From: Frigoribacterium sp. SL97
Lineage (GTDB): Bacteria > Actinomycetota > Actinomycetes > Actinomycetales > Microbacteriaceae
Reading direction: 5' to 3'
DNA: 64,000 bases
Assembly: GCF_026625765.1 (NCBI RefSeq)
Contig: NZ_CP113062.1
Span: 3,348,001-3,412,000 of the forward strand
Below are positions 57,873-64,000 of the stretch, one piece after another. The first letter of the stretch is position 1, and each line of letters begins with the position of its first letter. The notes below the pieces were generated by a model, which was given only the letters and a program-made list of their open reading frames with translations, did not search any database and was not told where the DNA came from. Position numbers and translations under genes: made by a program.

Positions 57873-58715
57873 TCAGCCGGCCGAGGTCGCCGCCATCGAC
57901 TGCAGCCCGGTGACGCGCAGCAGGTCGAGTCGCGCCTCGTCGTCGGACCCCGGCGCGACCGTGTAGACGACGATCCTCAGGTCGCCGGGCGCGGTCAGCA
58001 CGTCGCAGTCGATCGCGATCGGGCCGACCGGGGTGCCCGTCACCGTCTTGCGACTGGCCCGGTGCTCGGCGACCTTGGCCTCGGCCCAGCGGCGTGCGAA
58101 CTCGGGCGACGTCTCGAGCAGGCGCGACACGAGGTGGCCGAGCGAGGGGTCCGACGGATAGCGCCCCACCGCCGCCCGCAGGTCGGCGGCGAGGTCGCGC
58201 GCGAAGTCCTCCTCGTGCCGGGCGTCGAACTCGGTGCCCTCGTGGCCCGACGTGAAGTGACGCCAGACGAGGTTGCGCTCGAGCCCGACCAGGCGCGACG
58301 GGTCGCCGTTCACCGCGGCCCAGAGGGGGTTCCAGAGCAGGATGTCGTGGGTCGCCGAGAAGACGGCCAGCGGCACGTCCCCGAGCCGGTCGACGATGCG
58401 CTGCACGCCGGGCCCCACGTGGCGTGGGACGATCCCGGCCGACGGAGGCGCGGCGCCGGCCGAGCGGTAGAGGTGGTCGCGTTCGTCGTCGCTCAGGCGC
58501 AGGGCGACCGCCAGGGCGCGGAGCATCTGCGGGGACGGGTTGGTCGCCCGACCCTGCTCGAGGCGGACGACGTAGTCGACGCTCACCCCGGCGAGCGCCG
58601 CCAGCTCTTCGCGGCGGAGACCCGTCGTGCGTCGCCCCGCCCCCGCGGGCAGCCCCACGTCGGCCGGGCCGACCCGGTCACGCCACGACCGCAACACGTC
58701 CGCGAACTCGCTCAT
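57873..58715 (-). CDS. XRE-family regulator with MmyB-like ligand domain
   Basis: 280-residue regulator. N-terminal Cro/CI helix-turn-helix: TTGLRREELAALAGVSVDYVVRLEQGR (~28-55). The C-terminal MmyB-type PAS-like domain shows FSATHDILLWNPLWAAVNGDP (~115), NLVWRHFTSGH (~140) and a RIVVYTVAPGSDDEARLDLL end. In related actinobacterial pairs such a regulator controls a divergent SDR gene, as seen here with the SDR 103 bp away. ATG 58715; upstream GGAGGA could be a Shine-Dalgarno, or GAGGAT a -10. Confidence 0.9.
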   Translation of the reverse strand: MSEFADVLRSWRDRVGPADVGLPAGAGRRTTGLRREELAALAGVSVDYVVRLEQGRATNPSPQMLRALAVALRLSDDERDHLYRSAGAAPPSAGIVPRHVGPGVQRIVDRLGDVPLAVFSATHDILLWNPLWAAVNGDPSRLVGLERNLVWRHFTSGHEGTEFDARHEEDFARDLAADLRAAVGRYPSDPSLGHLVSRLLETSPEFARRWAEAKVAEHRASRKTVTGTPVGPIAIDCDVLTAPGDLRIVVYTVAPGSDDEARLDLLRVTGLQSMAATSAG

Positions 58716-58805
58716 GCAGCCATCCTCCCCCGGCCCGCGCGCCCGAGGGTGGTACCGGCAGTCCTCCCGTCGTGCGGGGCCTGGGTGCCGAGGCGGGGCC
58801 GGGCG

Positions 58806-58811
58806 CAGCAT
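58806..58811 (+). promoter_or_regulatory. -10 box of the SDR gene
   Basis: CAGCAT, then 6 nt, then ATG 58818; no Shine-Dalgarno. Confidence 0.4.
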
Positions 58812-58817
58812 GGACCC

Positions 58818-59498
58818 ATGACCACCACACTCATCACCGGGGCCAACAAGAGCCTCGGACTCGAGACCGCCCGCCGCCTGCTCGAGGCGGGCCACACCGT
58901 GTACGCCGGCATGCGCGACCTCGACTCGGGCGACGCCGTCCGGGCCCTGGGCGCCCACGCCGTGCAGCTCGACGTCACCGACCAGGCCGGCGTCGACGCG
59001 GCTCTCGCCTCCCTGCCCGAGCTCGACGTCCTCGTCAACAACGCGGGCGTCCTCGGGTCGTCGTTCGGCGTCGACGACCTCACCCCCGAGACGATGCAGG
59101 AGGTGCTCGACGTGAACGTCGTCGGGCTCGTCCGCGTCACCCAGGCCGCGATGCCCCTGCTGCGCCGCTCCGACCGTCCCGTGATCGTCAACGTCGCGTC
59201 GGGCGTCGGCTGGCCGCGCTGGCTGAGCACCGAGGGCAACGACGAGTACCCCGTCGCCGCGGTGCCCTACGCGTCCTCGAAGGCGGCCGTGATCGCCCTG
59301 ACCGTGCAGTACGCCAAGAACCTGCCGACCTTCCGCGTGAACGTCAGCGACCCCGGCTACACCGCCACCGACTTCAACGGGCACGGCGGCCACCAGACGG
59401 TGACCGAGGGCACGGACGCCACCGTCGCCCTCGCCCTGCTCGGGCCCGACGGCCCGACCGGCGAGTTCCACGACCGCCGGGGCCGCATCGACTACTGA
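58818..59498 (+). CDS. SDR-family oxidoreductase
   Basis: 226-residue short-chain dehydrogenase. TGANKSLGLETAR is the cofactor loop, DVLVNNAGVLGSSF (~70) the NNAG, NVASGVGW the Ser region and YASSKAAV (~152) the Tyr/Lys pair. Likely NADPH-dependent, with Arg and Asp residues in AGMRDLDSG at the adenine-ribose pocket. Divergent from the MmyB-type regulator, which is its probable repressor. Ends 9 bp before a hairpin composed of the recurring GGAGGCGCGG word. Substrate unknown. Confidence 0.9.
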   Translation: MTTTLITGANKSLGLETARRLLEAGHTVYAGMRDLDSGDAVRALGAHAVQLDVTDQAGVDAALASLPELDVLVNNAGVLGSSFGVDDLTPETMQEVLDVNVVGLVRVTQAAMPLLRRSDRPVIVNVASGVGWPRWLSTEGNDEYPVAAVPYASSKAAVIALTVQYAKNLPTFRVNVSDPGYTATDFNGHGGHQTVTEGTDATVALALLGPDGPTGEFHDRRGRIDY

Positions 59499-59506
59499 GC
59501 GGCGAC

Positions 59507-59555
59507 CGCAGGAGGCGCGGTGCGAGTCCTCGGGACCGGCACCGCGCCTCCTGCG
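59507..59555. terminator. 17-bp hairpin built from inverted GGAGGCGCGG words
   Basis: Perfect arms 59507-59523 and 59539-59555, between convergent SDR and CDF genes. Its right half plus loop (59526-59556) is repeated exactly at 60678-60708. Confidence 0.85.
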
Positions 59556-59574
59556 CGTCCGGTGGGCCGGCCGT

Positions 59575-60258
59575 TCAGCAGCAGTCGCAGGCCTCGGCTT
59601 CGCGTTCGCCCGTGAGGGCCGAGACGGGTGTCGTGCAGGCCTCGCCGCGCCAGGCCTCGACCCCCTCACGGACGGCGAAGACGACGATGACGAGTCCTGC
59701 GACGGGGTCCGCCCAGGTCCATCCGAAGGCGAGGTTGAGCACCAGGCCGAGCAGGACGGCGGCCGAGAGGTAGCTGCAGATGAGGGTCTGCTTGGAGTCG
59801 GCGACGGCGGAGGCCGAGCCGAGTTCGATGCCGGTTCGTCGCTCGACGAGGCTGAGGAACGGCATGACCGCCAGGCTGACGGCGGCCAGCACGATGCCGA
59901 CCGGGGAGTGGTCGGGTTCGCGGGCGCCGGTCAGGGCGAGGACCGCGTCCACGCCGACGTAGGCGGCGAGACCGAGGAACGAGACGGCGATCACGCGGAG
60001 GGCGAGCCGTTCGCGCCTCTCGGGGTCGGGGGCCGCGAACTGCCAGGCGACCGCCGCGGCCGAGAGCACCTCCACGACGGAGTCGAGGCCGAAGCCGATC
60101 AACGCGGTCGAGGACGCGACCGTGCCCGCGGCGATCGCGACGATCGCCTCGACGACGTTGTAGCCGATCGTGATCGCCACGACGAGACGGATGCGCCGTT
60201 GCAGCAGGAGGCGACGGGCCGGGGTGATGGGCGCGGGCGACAGTGCGGCGGAGGTCAT
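59575..60258 (-). CDS. Cation transporter (CDF-like) with Cys-rich tail
   Basis: 227-residue CDF-type transporter without the large cytoplasmic domain. Six spans are present; metal sites are seen as GFGLDSVVEVLS (~55) and SAVADSKQTLICSY (~160), in which Asp replaces the usual His-Asp pair. The C-terminus EREAEACDCC ends with three Cys, suited to soft metals such as Cd, Pb or Hg. ATG overlaps the stop of the CmtR-like regulator (ATGA). The pair forms a sensor-exporter operon. Metal identity is inferred from the Cys content of both proteins. Confidence 0.87.
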   Translation of the reverse strand: MTSAALSPAPITPARRLLLQRRIRLVVAITIGYNVVEAIVAIAAGTVASSTALIGFGLDSVVEVLSAAAVAWQFAAPDPERRERLALRVIAVSFLGLAAYVGVDAVLALTGAREPDHSPVGIVLAAVSLAVMPFLSLVERRTGIELGSASAVADSKQTLICSYLSAAVLLGLVLNLAFGWTWADPVAGLVIVVFAVREGVEAWRGEACTTPVSALTGEREAEACDCC

Positions 60259-60608
60259 GCACCGCCCCCGCAGCAGAGCGGCACGTCGCACGAGTCGTCC
60301 GGACACGGCAGACCGTCGTCGACCGCGAGGACCACCTCGACGAGGGCGGTCAGTGCTCGGGTCAGGTGGACGTCGGCGATCTCGTACCGTGTGGATCGCC
60401 CCTCGGGGGCGGCCACGACGAGGCCGCACCCGCGGAGGCATGCGAGGTGGTTCGACACGTTCGACCTGGTCAGGCCGAGTTCCGTCGCGAGGACGCCGGG
60501 GTAGCCGGGGCCCTCGAGCAGGGTCAACAGGATGCGTGAGCGGGTCGGGTCGGCCATCGCCCGCCCCAGGCGGTTCATCACGTCGACGCGGGACGAAAGG
60601 GTCAGCAC
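60255..60608 (-). CDS. CmtR-like Cd/Pb-responsive ArsR repressor
   Basis: 117-residue ArsR-family protein. LTRSNVSNHLACLRGCGLVVAAPEGR carries the CmtR motif in which two Cys four residues apart bind Cd(II)/Pb(II). The C-terminal tail CPDDSCDVPLCCGG adds four Cys, more than the single Cys of M. tuberculosis CmtR. GTG 60608 is 6 nt after TATGGT, with no Shine-Dalgarno; longer upstream in-frame sequence is not family-like. Operon with the Cys-tailed CDF exporter; divergent from the ZIP gene, so it may also influence that one. Confidence 0.88.
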   Translation of the reverse strand: MLTLSSRVDVMNRLGRAMADPTRSRILLTLLEGPGYPGVLATELGLTRSNVSNHLACLRGCGLVVAAPEGRSTRYEIADVHLTRALTALVEVVLAVDDGLPCPDDSCDVPLCCGGGA

Positions 60609-60632
60609 GTACTGACCATACAGCACTCGCTG
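60601..60632. promoter_or_regulatory. CmtR promoter and palindromes
   Basis: GTCAG-N6-CTGAC (60601-60616) overlaps the GTG start and CAGC-N4-GCTG (60621-60632) follows; between them TATGGT on the minus strand (60620-60615) is the -10. The layout fits autorepression. Confidence 0.5.
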
Positions 60633-60677
60633 ACCGGTCCGGGCGCCCGGGGCATACGTCCATCCCCCGCGGGTCCG

Positions 60678-60708
60678 GTCCTCGGGACCGGCACCGCGCC
60701 TCCTGCGC
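60678..60708. repeat. 31-bp exact copy of terminator segment 59526-59556
   Basis: GTCCTCGGGACCGGCACC followed by GCGCCTCCTGCGC is identical in both places, 1.15 kb apart. Here the left arm is absent, so only the small GGTCCTCGGGACC palindrome can fold. Confidence 0.85.
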
Positions 60709-60731
60709 ACGGAAGGACTAGACACGTCCTC

Positions 60732-61472
60732 GTGCCCTCACCGCTCCTCCTCGCCTCTCTCGCCGGCCTGCTCTCGGGCCTCTCCCTGGTCGTCGGGGCG
60801 GCGGTGTCGTGGTTCGTCAGGGTGCCCCGCGAGGTGGTCGCCCTGGTCATGGCGTTCGGTGCCGGCGTCCTGATCTCCGCGCTCTCGTTCGACCTCGTCG
60901 ACGAGGCCACGAGCAGCGGCGGGCTGCTCCCGACCCTCGGCGGGTTCCTGGCGGGCGCCGTCGTCTACGTCGTCCTGGACCAGCTTCTCGAGCACGGCGG
61001 GTTCCGGCGCAAGCACCACCGTCGCGGGTCGGCCGGCTCGGGCACCGGCCTGGGCATCGCCCTCGGCGCCCTGCTCGACGGCGTCCCCGAGACCGCCGTG
61101 CAGGGCGTCAGCCTGACGGGCGGCGGGTCCCTCAGCATCGCCGTGCTGGTGGCCGTCGTGATCTCGAACTTCCCCGAGGGCATGTCGAGCACGGCCGACC
61201 TCAAGTCGTCGGGCCGGTCGGCCGGGTACGTCTTCGGCCTCTGGTCGGGCATCGCCGTGGTGTGCGCCCTGTCCGCGCTCGGCGGGTACGCCCTGCTCGG
61301 CGGGGTGCCCGAGGGCGGACAGTCGTTCGTCATGGCGTTCGCCGCCGGGGCGATCCTCGCGATGATCTGCGACACGCTGATCCCCGAGGCCTTCCGCAAG
61401 ACGCAGACGCTCACGGGACTCGTGACGGTGCTCGGCTTCGTCGCGAGCTACGTCGTGCACCAGGTCGCCTGA
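60732..61472 (+). CDS. ZIP-family metal transporter
   Basis: 246-residue ZIP protein with eight predicted spans. Metal-site motifs: GALLDGVPETAVQG (~115), ISNFPEGMSS (~143) and CDTLIPEAFR (~218). A short His/Arg cluster (RRKHHRRG, ~92) lies in the variable loop. Takes up Zn, Fe or other divalent ions. GTG start 7 nt after TAGACA; no Shine-Dalgarno nearby. Divergent from CmtR-like regulator and Cys-tailed exporter, giving an import/export pair around one promoter region. Confidence 0.88.
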   Translation: MPSPLLLASLAGLLSGLSLVVGAAVSWFVRVPREVVALVMAFGAGVLISALSFDLVDEATSSGGLLPTLGGFLAGAVVYVVLDQLLEHGGFRRKHHRRGSAGSGTGLGIALGALLDGVPETAVQGVSLTGGGSLSIAVLVAVVISNFPEGMSSTADLKSSGRSAGYVFGLWSGIAVVCALSALGGYALLGGVPEGGQSFVMAFAAGAILAMICDTLIPEAFRKTQTLTGLVTVLGFVASYVVHQVA

Positions 61473-61555
61473 GCGGGTCGCCCGAGCGGGTCGTCGCGCC
61501 CCGAACTGGGTCATCCGTTCTGCGCAACGGTGCCGACACCGGGGGCGATGCTCGG

Positions 61556-61561
61556 TACCCT
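61556..61561 (+). promoter_or_regulatory. -10 box of leaderless MarR gene
   Basis: TACCCT, 6 nt before the GTG at 61568. Confidence 0.45.
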
Positions 61562-61567
61562 GCTGTC

Positions 61568-62038
61568 GTGAGCCCCGACCTTCCCGCCACTCCGGAGAAC
61601 CACCCGGAGTCCGTCCGGCGCCTCGCCGCGACGCTGCAGACCCTGGACGAGGCCCACCGCCGCTACCGGCTCCACGCCGCGAAGGTCTTCGGGATGGGCC
61701 ACACCGAGCTGGCGGCCCTGCTCGCCGTCGCCGACGCCCCGGGGCTCACCCCGGGAGCACTCGCCCAACAGCTGCTGCTGAGCACGGGGGCGACGACGGC
61801 CGTGGTCGACCGACTCGAGAAGTCGGGGCAGGTCACGCGCAGCCGTCACCCGGGCGACCGCCGCAGCCTCTTCCTCCACCTGACCACGCAGGGAGAGGAC
61901 ACCACGACCACCCTGCGCGAGGCGTACCAGTACGTCCTCTCGACCACGGGCACGGACGAGACGATCGCCGAGGCCCTCCCCCAGCTCGACAGCATCGCCG
62001 CCGCGCTCGACGCCGCCGCCCGCGAATCCGCGTCCTGA
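61568..62038 (+). CDS. MarR-family transcriptional regulator
   Basis: 156-residue regulator. The winged helix shows LTPGALAQQLLLSTGATTAVVDRLEKSGQVTR-type sequence (recognition helix ~65-85) and the wing HPGDRRSLFLHLT with the DRR motif (~95). N- and C-terminal helices form the dimer. GTG start is 6 nt after a -10 box. There is no divergent partner or operon mate, so its target is unknown. It is followed by 397 bp of repeats and palindromes. Confidence 0.9.
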   Translation: MSPDLPATPENHPESVRRLAATLQTLDEAHRRYRLHAAKVFGMGHTELAALLAVADAPGLTPGALAQQLLLSTGATTAVVDRLEKSGQVTRSRHPGDRRSLFLHLTTQGEDTTTTLREAYQYVLSTTGTDETIAEALPQLDSIAAALDAAARESAS

Positions 62039-62076
62039 CCCGGGCCGGCCGGTGCCGGACTCGTGCGCCCGGTCGC

Positions 62077-62191
62077 ACCGCGCCCCTCGCCCGCTCTCGC
62101 CGCGCCTCCTCGCCCGCCGCGCCGCGCCTCCTCGCCCGGGTTGCACCGCGCCTCCTCGCCCGCTCTCGCCGCGCCTCCTCACCCGTGTCGC
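62077..62191 (+). repeat. Five-unit 22-24 bp CCGCGCCTCCTC tandem repeat
   Basis: Units start near 62077, 62100, 62122, 62146 and 62169 and share CCGCGCC(T/C)CTCGCCCG. Together with two palindromes (62187, 62293) and a CCGACT hexamer run (62360-62392) they fill the whole gene-free stretch 62039-62435. Confidence 0.8.
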
Positions 62192-62252
62192 ACCGCGAAC
62201 TGAGCGTCGCACCGCCGATTTGCGCGGTGCGACGTCCAGTCGGCGGTGCCGC
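62187..62252. repeat. Imperfect inverted repeat (GTCGCACCGCCGA family)
   Basis: Degenerate version of the 17542 element: GTCGCACCGC...GTCGCACCGCCGA opposed to GCGCGGTGCGAC...TCGGCGGTGC. Several mismatches in the outer arm. Confidence 0.7.
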
Positions 62253-62292
62253 ACCGCCCCTGTCGATGCGACGCCCCGCCATCGAGGTCGAG

Positions 62293-62358
62293 GTCGCACC
62301 ACCGTCGCGTCGTCGCACCACCGTGTTGCGTGGTGCGACGACTCGACGGTGGTGCGAC
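62293..62358. repeat. Inverted repeat (GTCGCACCAC family)
   Basis: GTCGCACCACCGTCG...TCGTCGCACCAC opposed to GTGGTGCGACGA...CGACGGTGGTGCGAC, with two internal mismatches and a small loop. 78 bp upstream of the methyltransferase start. Confidence 0.8.
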
Positions 62359-62422
62359 TCCGACTCCGACTCCGACGCCGACTTCGACTCCGGCCCCGGC
62401 CCCGGCCCCGAGCCACGACTCG

Positions 62423-62428
62423 TAGGCT
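62423..62428 (+). promoter_or_regulatory. -10 box of leaderless methyltransferase gene
   Basis: TAGGCT, 7 nt before the ATG at 62436; no Shine-Dalgarno. Confidence 0.45.
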
Positions 62429-62435
62429 GCGGGGC

Positions 62436-63074
62436 ATGACATCCGACGTCGGGGAGCGCTACGCCGCGCGCGCCCGCGAGTACGTCGACCACCTCGGCTC
62501 GATGTCGGCGGTGCACCCCGCCGACGAACACCTGGTGACGTCCTGGGCGACGACGGTAGAGGGCCCCGTGCTCGACGCGGGCTGCGGGCCGGGCCACTGG
62601 TCGGGGCACCTCGCCGCGCGGGGCGTCCACGTGCGTGGTCTCGACCGGGTCCCGGCCTTCGTCGAGCACGCGCGCCACACCCACCCGGACGTCTCGTTCG
62701 ACCTCGGCAGCATCGATGCCCTGCCCTCCGACGCCGACGAGTTCGCCGGAGTCCTCGCCTGGTACTCGCTGATCCACCACGACCCGGGCAGCATCCGGCG
62801 CCCCCTCCGCGAGTTCGCCCGCGTGCTCCGGCCGGGCGGCGGGCTGCTCGTCGGGTTCTTCACCGGGTCGACCGGGTCGACCGTCGAACCGTTCGACCAC
62901 GCGATCACGACCGCGTGGCGCTGGGCACCCGACCTCCTCGCGGACGAACTGCGCGCCACCGGGTTCGACGTGCTCGAGACCCACACCCGCACGGGACCGC
63001 CGTCCGGGCCGAGGCCCCACGGTGCGATCATCGCCCGACTCGCTCAGGGTGAGACCGTCAGCCCAGCCCCTTGA
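62436..63074 (+). CDS. Class I SAM-dependent methyltransferase
   Basis: 212 residues. Motif I VLDAGCGPGHWSGHL (~46), acidic post-I GLDRVPAFVEHA (~69), motif II-like LAWYSLIHHDPG (~108) and RVLRPGGGLLVGFF (~130) define the Methyltransf_11/25 type. Substrate unknown, probably a small molecule. ATG is 7 nt after a -10 box. The last 17 bp overlap the end of the convergent hydrolase gene. Confidence 0.88.
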   Translation: MTSDVGERYAARAREYVDHLGSMSAVHPADEHLVTSWATTVEGPVLDAGCGPGHWSGHLAARGVHVRGLDRVPAFVEHARHTHPDVSFDLGSIDALPSDADEFAGVLAWYSLIHHDPGSIRRPLREFARVLRPGGGLLVGFFTGSTGSTVEPFDHAITTAWRWAPDLLADELRATGFDVLETHTRTGPPSGPRPHGAIIARLAQGETVSPAP

Positions 63075-63621
63075 TGTGGGTCTCGATCGCCATGAGGACG
63101 GCGCGGTGCGAGTCGAACGAAGTCGCCCAATCGTCGACGAGCAGGCCGTGGTCGGCGCCGTCGACCGTGACGAGGCCCGCACGGGTCTCGAGCCCCCGCG
63201 CCGGCTGCCACATCGAGTCGGCCCCTCCGCCCACGGCGAGGTGTGACGAGGAGGCGCGGGTCAACGCATCGAGGACCACGGGCTCGGTGAGCACCGGCGT
63301 CAACCACACCCCTGCGACACCGTGTCCGACGGCCCACGGCAACGCGAGGGTGCCGAACGACTTCGCGAGGACGAGGTCGACGCGACCGCCGACGGCCTCC
63401 GCGGCATCCTGCAGCCGCTCCTCGACGACGGGCCGCGAGTCGTCGGCCGTCAGATCTCGGGCATCCCACTCGACGGTTTCGACTCGCCAACCGAGCTGCC
63501 GCAGCATCAACGCAGGCCAATAGAGCAGCGGCGCCTTGACCCCGTACCCGGTACCCGGGAGGAGCACCGCGACGGGACACGACGTTCCTGTCGACGGCCC
63601 GGACGAGGTGGGTGAGCTCAT
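63058..63621 (-). CDS. Small alpha/beta hydrolase-fold protein
   Basis: 187 residues. Strand with VAVLLPGTGYGVKAPLLYWPAL, nucleophile elbow LAKSFGTLALPWA (AKSFG in place of GxSxG, Ser ~88), acidic GGGADSMW (~135) and His in DGADHGLLVDDW (~158). Short, lidless fold similar to dienelactone-hydrolase-like 'alpha/beta hydrolase' proteins of unknown function. ATG 63621 is 6 nt after TAGCCT on the minus strand. Divergent from the Fpg/Nei gene across a palindrome. Confidence 0.82.
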   Translation of the reverse strand: MSSPTSSGPSTGTSCPVAVLLPGTGYGVKAPLLYWPALMLRQLGWRVETVEWDARDLTADDSRPVVEERLQDAAEAVGGRVDLVLAKSFGTLALPWAVGHGVAGVWLTPVLTEPVVLDALTRASSSHLAVGGGADSMWQPARGLETRAGLVTVDGADHGLLVDDWATSFDSHRAVLMAIETHIKGLG

Positions 63622-63627
63622 GGGCCG

Positions 63628-63633
63628 AGGCTA
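63628..63633 (-). promoter_or_regulatory. -10 box of leaderless hydrolase gene
   Basis: TAGCCT on the minus strand, 6 nt before the ATG at 63621. Confidence 0.45.
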
Positions 63634-63678
63634 AGGCAGACGACCGATCGTGGTGATGCCAGCGTGTCCCGCGTCGGG

Positions 63679-63744
63679 GTCGCACCACCGTCGGGTCGTC
63701 GAACCACGGGACACGGTGGTTCGACGACGCGTCGGCGGTGCGAC
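63679..63744. repeat. 29-bp imperfect inverted repeat (GTCGCACC/TTCGA family)
   Basis: Arms 63679-63707 and 63716-63744 pair with three mismatches and an 8-nt loop. Lies in a divergent gap, like the element at 620. Confidence 0.85.
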
Positions 63745-63774
63745 TCCCGCGTGACCGGCGCGGGGCACGCCGAG

Positions 63775-63780
63775 TAGCAT
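63775..63780 (+). promoter_or_regulatory. -10 box of leaderless Fpg/Nei gene
   Basis: TAGCAT, 6 nt before the ATG; GTGACC 18 nt upstream (63751-63756) is an acceptable -35. Confidence 0.5.
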
Positions 63781-63786
63781 CGCGGC

Positions 63787-64000
63787 ATGCCGGAGGGTGA
63801 CAGCGTCCACCTGCTGGCCGCGCGCCTCCGTCCCTCGCTCGTCGGGCGGGTCGTCGTCGACGGCGAGCTGCGGTCGGGCGGCCGGGCGGGCGAGTCGCTC
63901 GCCGGTCGGCGCGTCGTCGAGGTCGACACCCACGGCAAGCACCTCCTGACCCGCTTCGACGACGCCACCACCCTGCACACGCACCTGCGCATGCAGGGGT
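63787..64000 (+). CDS. Fpg/Nei-family DNA glycosylase, 5' part
   Basis: First 71 residues of a base-excision repair glycosylase; the window ends here. MPEGDSV gives the catalytic Pro2 and Glu3, and THGKHLLTRF with DDATTLHTHLRMQG supplies the conserved Lys and beta-hairpin of the Fpg/Nei N-domain. PEGDSV and the THGK segment point to the Nei (endonuclease VIII) branch that removes oxidised pyrimidines. The C-terminal zinc finger cannot be checked. Leaderless start. Confidence 0.88.
   Translation, partial: MPEGDSVHLLAARLRPSLVGRVVVDGELRSGGRAGESLAGRRVVEVDTHGKHLLTRFDDATTLHTHLRMQG

Noticed and set aside
62077..62191. Possible CRISPR array
   Set aside because: Units are contiguous 22-24 bp tandem copies with no unique spacers and no cas genes nearby.

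Overview
The window reads as chromosomal DNA of a high-GC actinobacterium, most likely a member of the Microbacteriaceae. Supporting signs are the very GC-rich third codon positions, frequent GTG starts, ATGA/GTGA stop-start overlaps, Tat and Sec lipoproteins, a LAxTG-type wall-anchored protein and many probably leaderless genes. Genus cannot be fixed from the sequence alone. Coding density is high. I see no tRNA, rRNA, CRISPR array, integrase, transposase or phage gene.

Layout. 1-3751: end of a short-chain dehydrogenase and the metNIQ D/L-methionine ABC importer. 3783-17451: a divergent glycan-use locus. Its minus arm is PfkB kinase, CUT1 sugar ABC importer, nagB and GH2 beta-galactosidase; its plus arm is a DeoR regulator, GH4 glycosidase and GH38 alpha-mannosidase. 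17648-30166: a second divergent catabolic locus. Its minus arm is a DUF1537 acid-sugar kinase, a PdxA-like dehydrogenase and a DeoR regulator; its plus arm is a complete dipeptide-type ABC importer, aldo/keto reductase, HpaI-like aldolase, cytoplasmic BNR protein and SDR. 30273-30812: a palindrome, a promoter and a small GxYV-repeat protein of unknown function. 31042-34422: a Gfo/Idh dehydrogenase and sugar-phosphate isomerase opposite an MFS transporter. 34465-39387: EEP hydrolase, membrane protein, glycosyltransferase, and a separated ATP-dependent DNA ligase and LigD-type polymerase. 39510-42116: a large surface protein with three lamin-tail domains. 43299-48486: a Zur-box-controlled zinc importer of the Azt type with two AztD-like lipoproteins. 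48794-53996: AraC regulator, VOC and DUF1905 proteins, and a PAP2/DedA/two-component operon. 54116-61472: membrane proteins, rhodanese, two CDF exporters each next to an ArsR-type sensor, GrpB, XRE and SDR genes, and a ZIP transporter. 61568-64000: MarR, methyltransferase, hydrolase and the start of an Fpg/Nei glycosylase.

Three DNA-level patterns cut across these genes. (1) The 13-mer GACCCGCGCCTCC or its complement occurs 16 times by my reading, inside genes (in several reading frames) and between genes, and inverted pairs of this word or of close variants sharing its GGAGGCGCGG core form terminator-like hairpins. (2) A family of six intergenic palindromes of about 64-70 bp, built on GTCGCACC ends, lies in both convergent and divergent gaps. 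(3) Many starts lie 6-7 nt downstream of an (T/C)ANNNT hexamer with no Shine-Dalgarno, indicating leaderless transcription.
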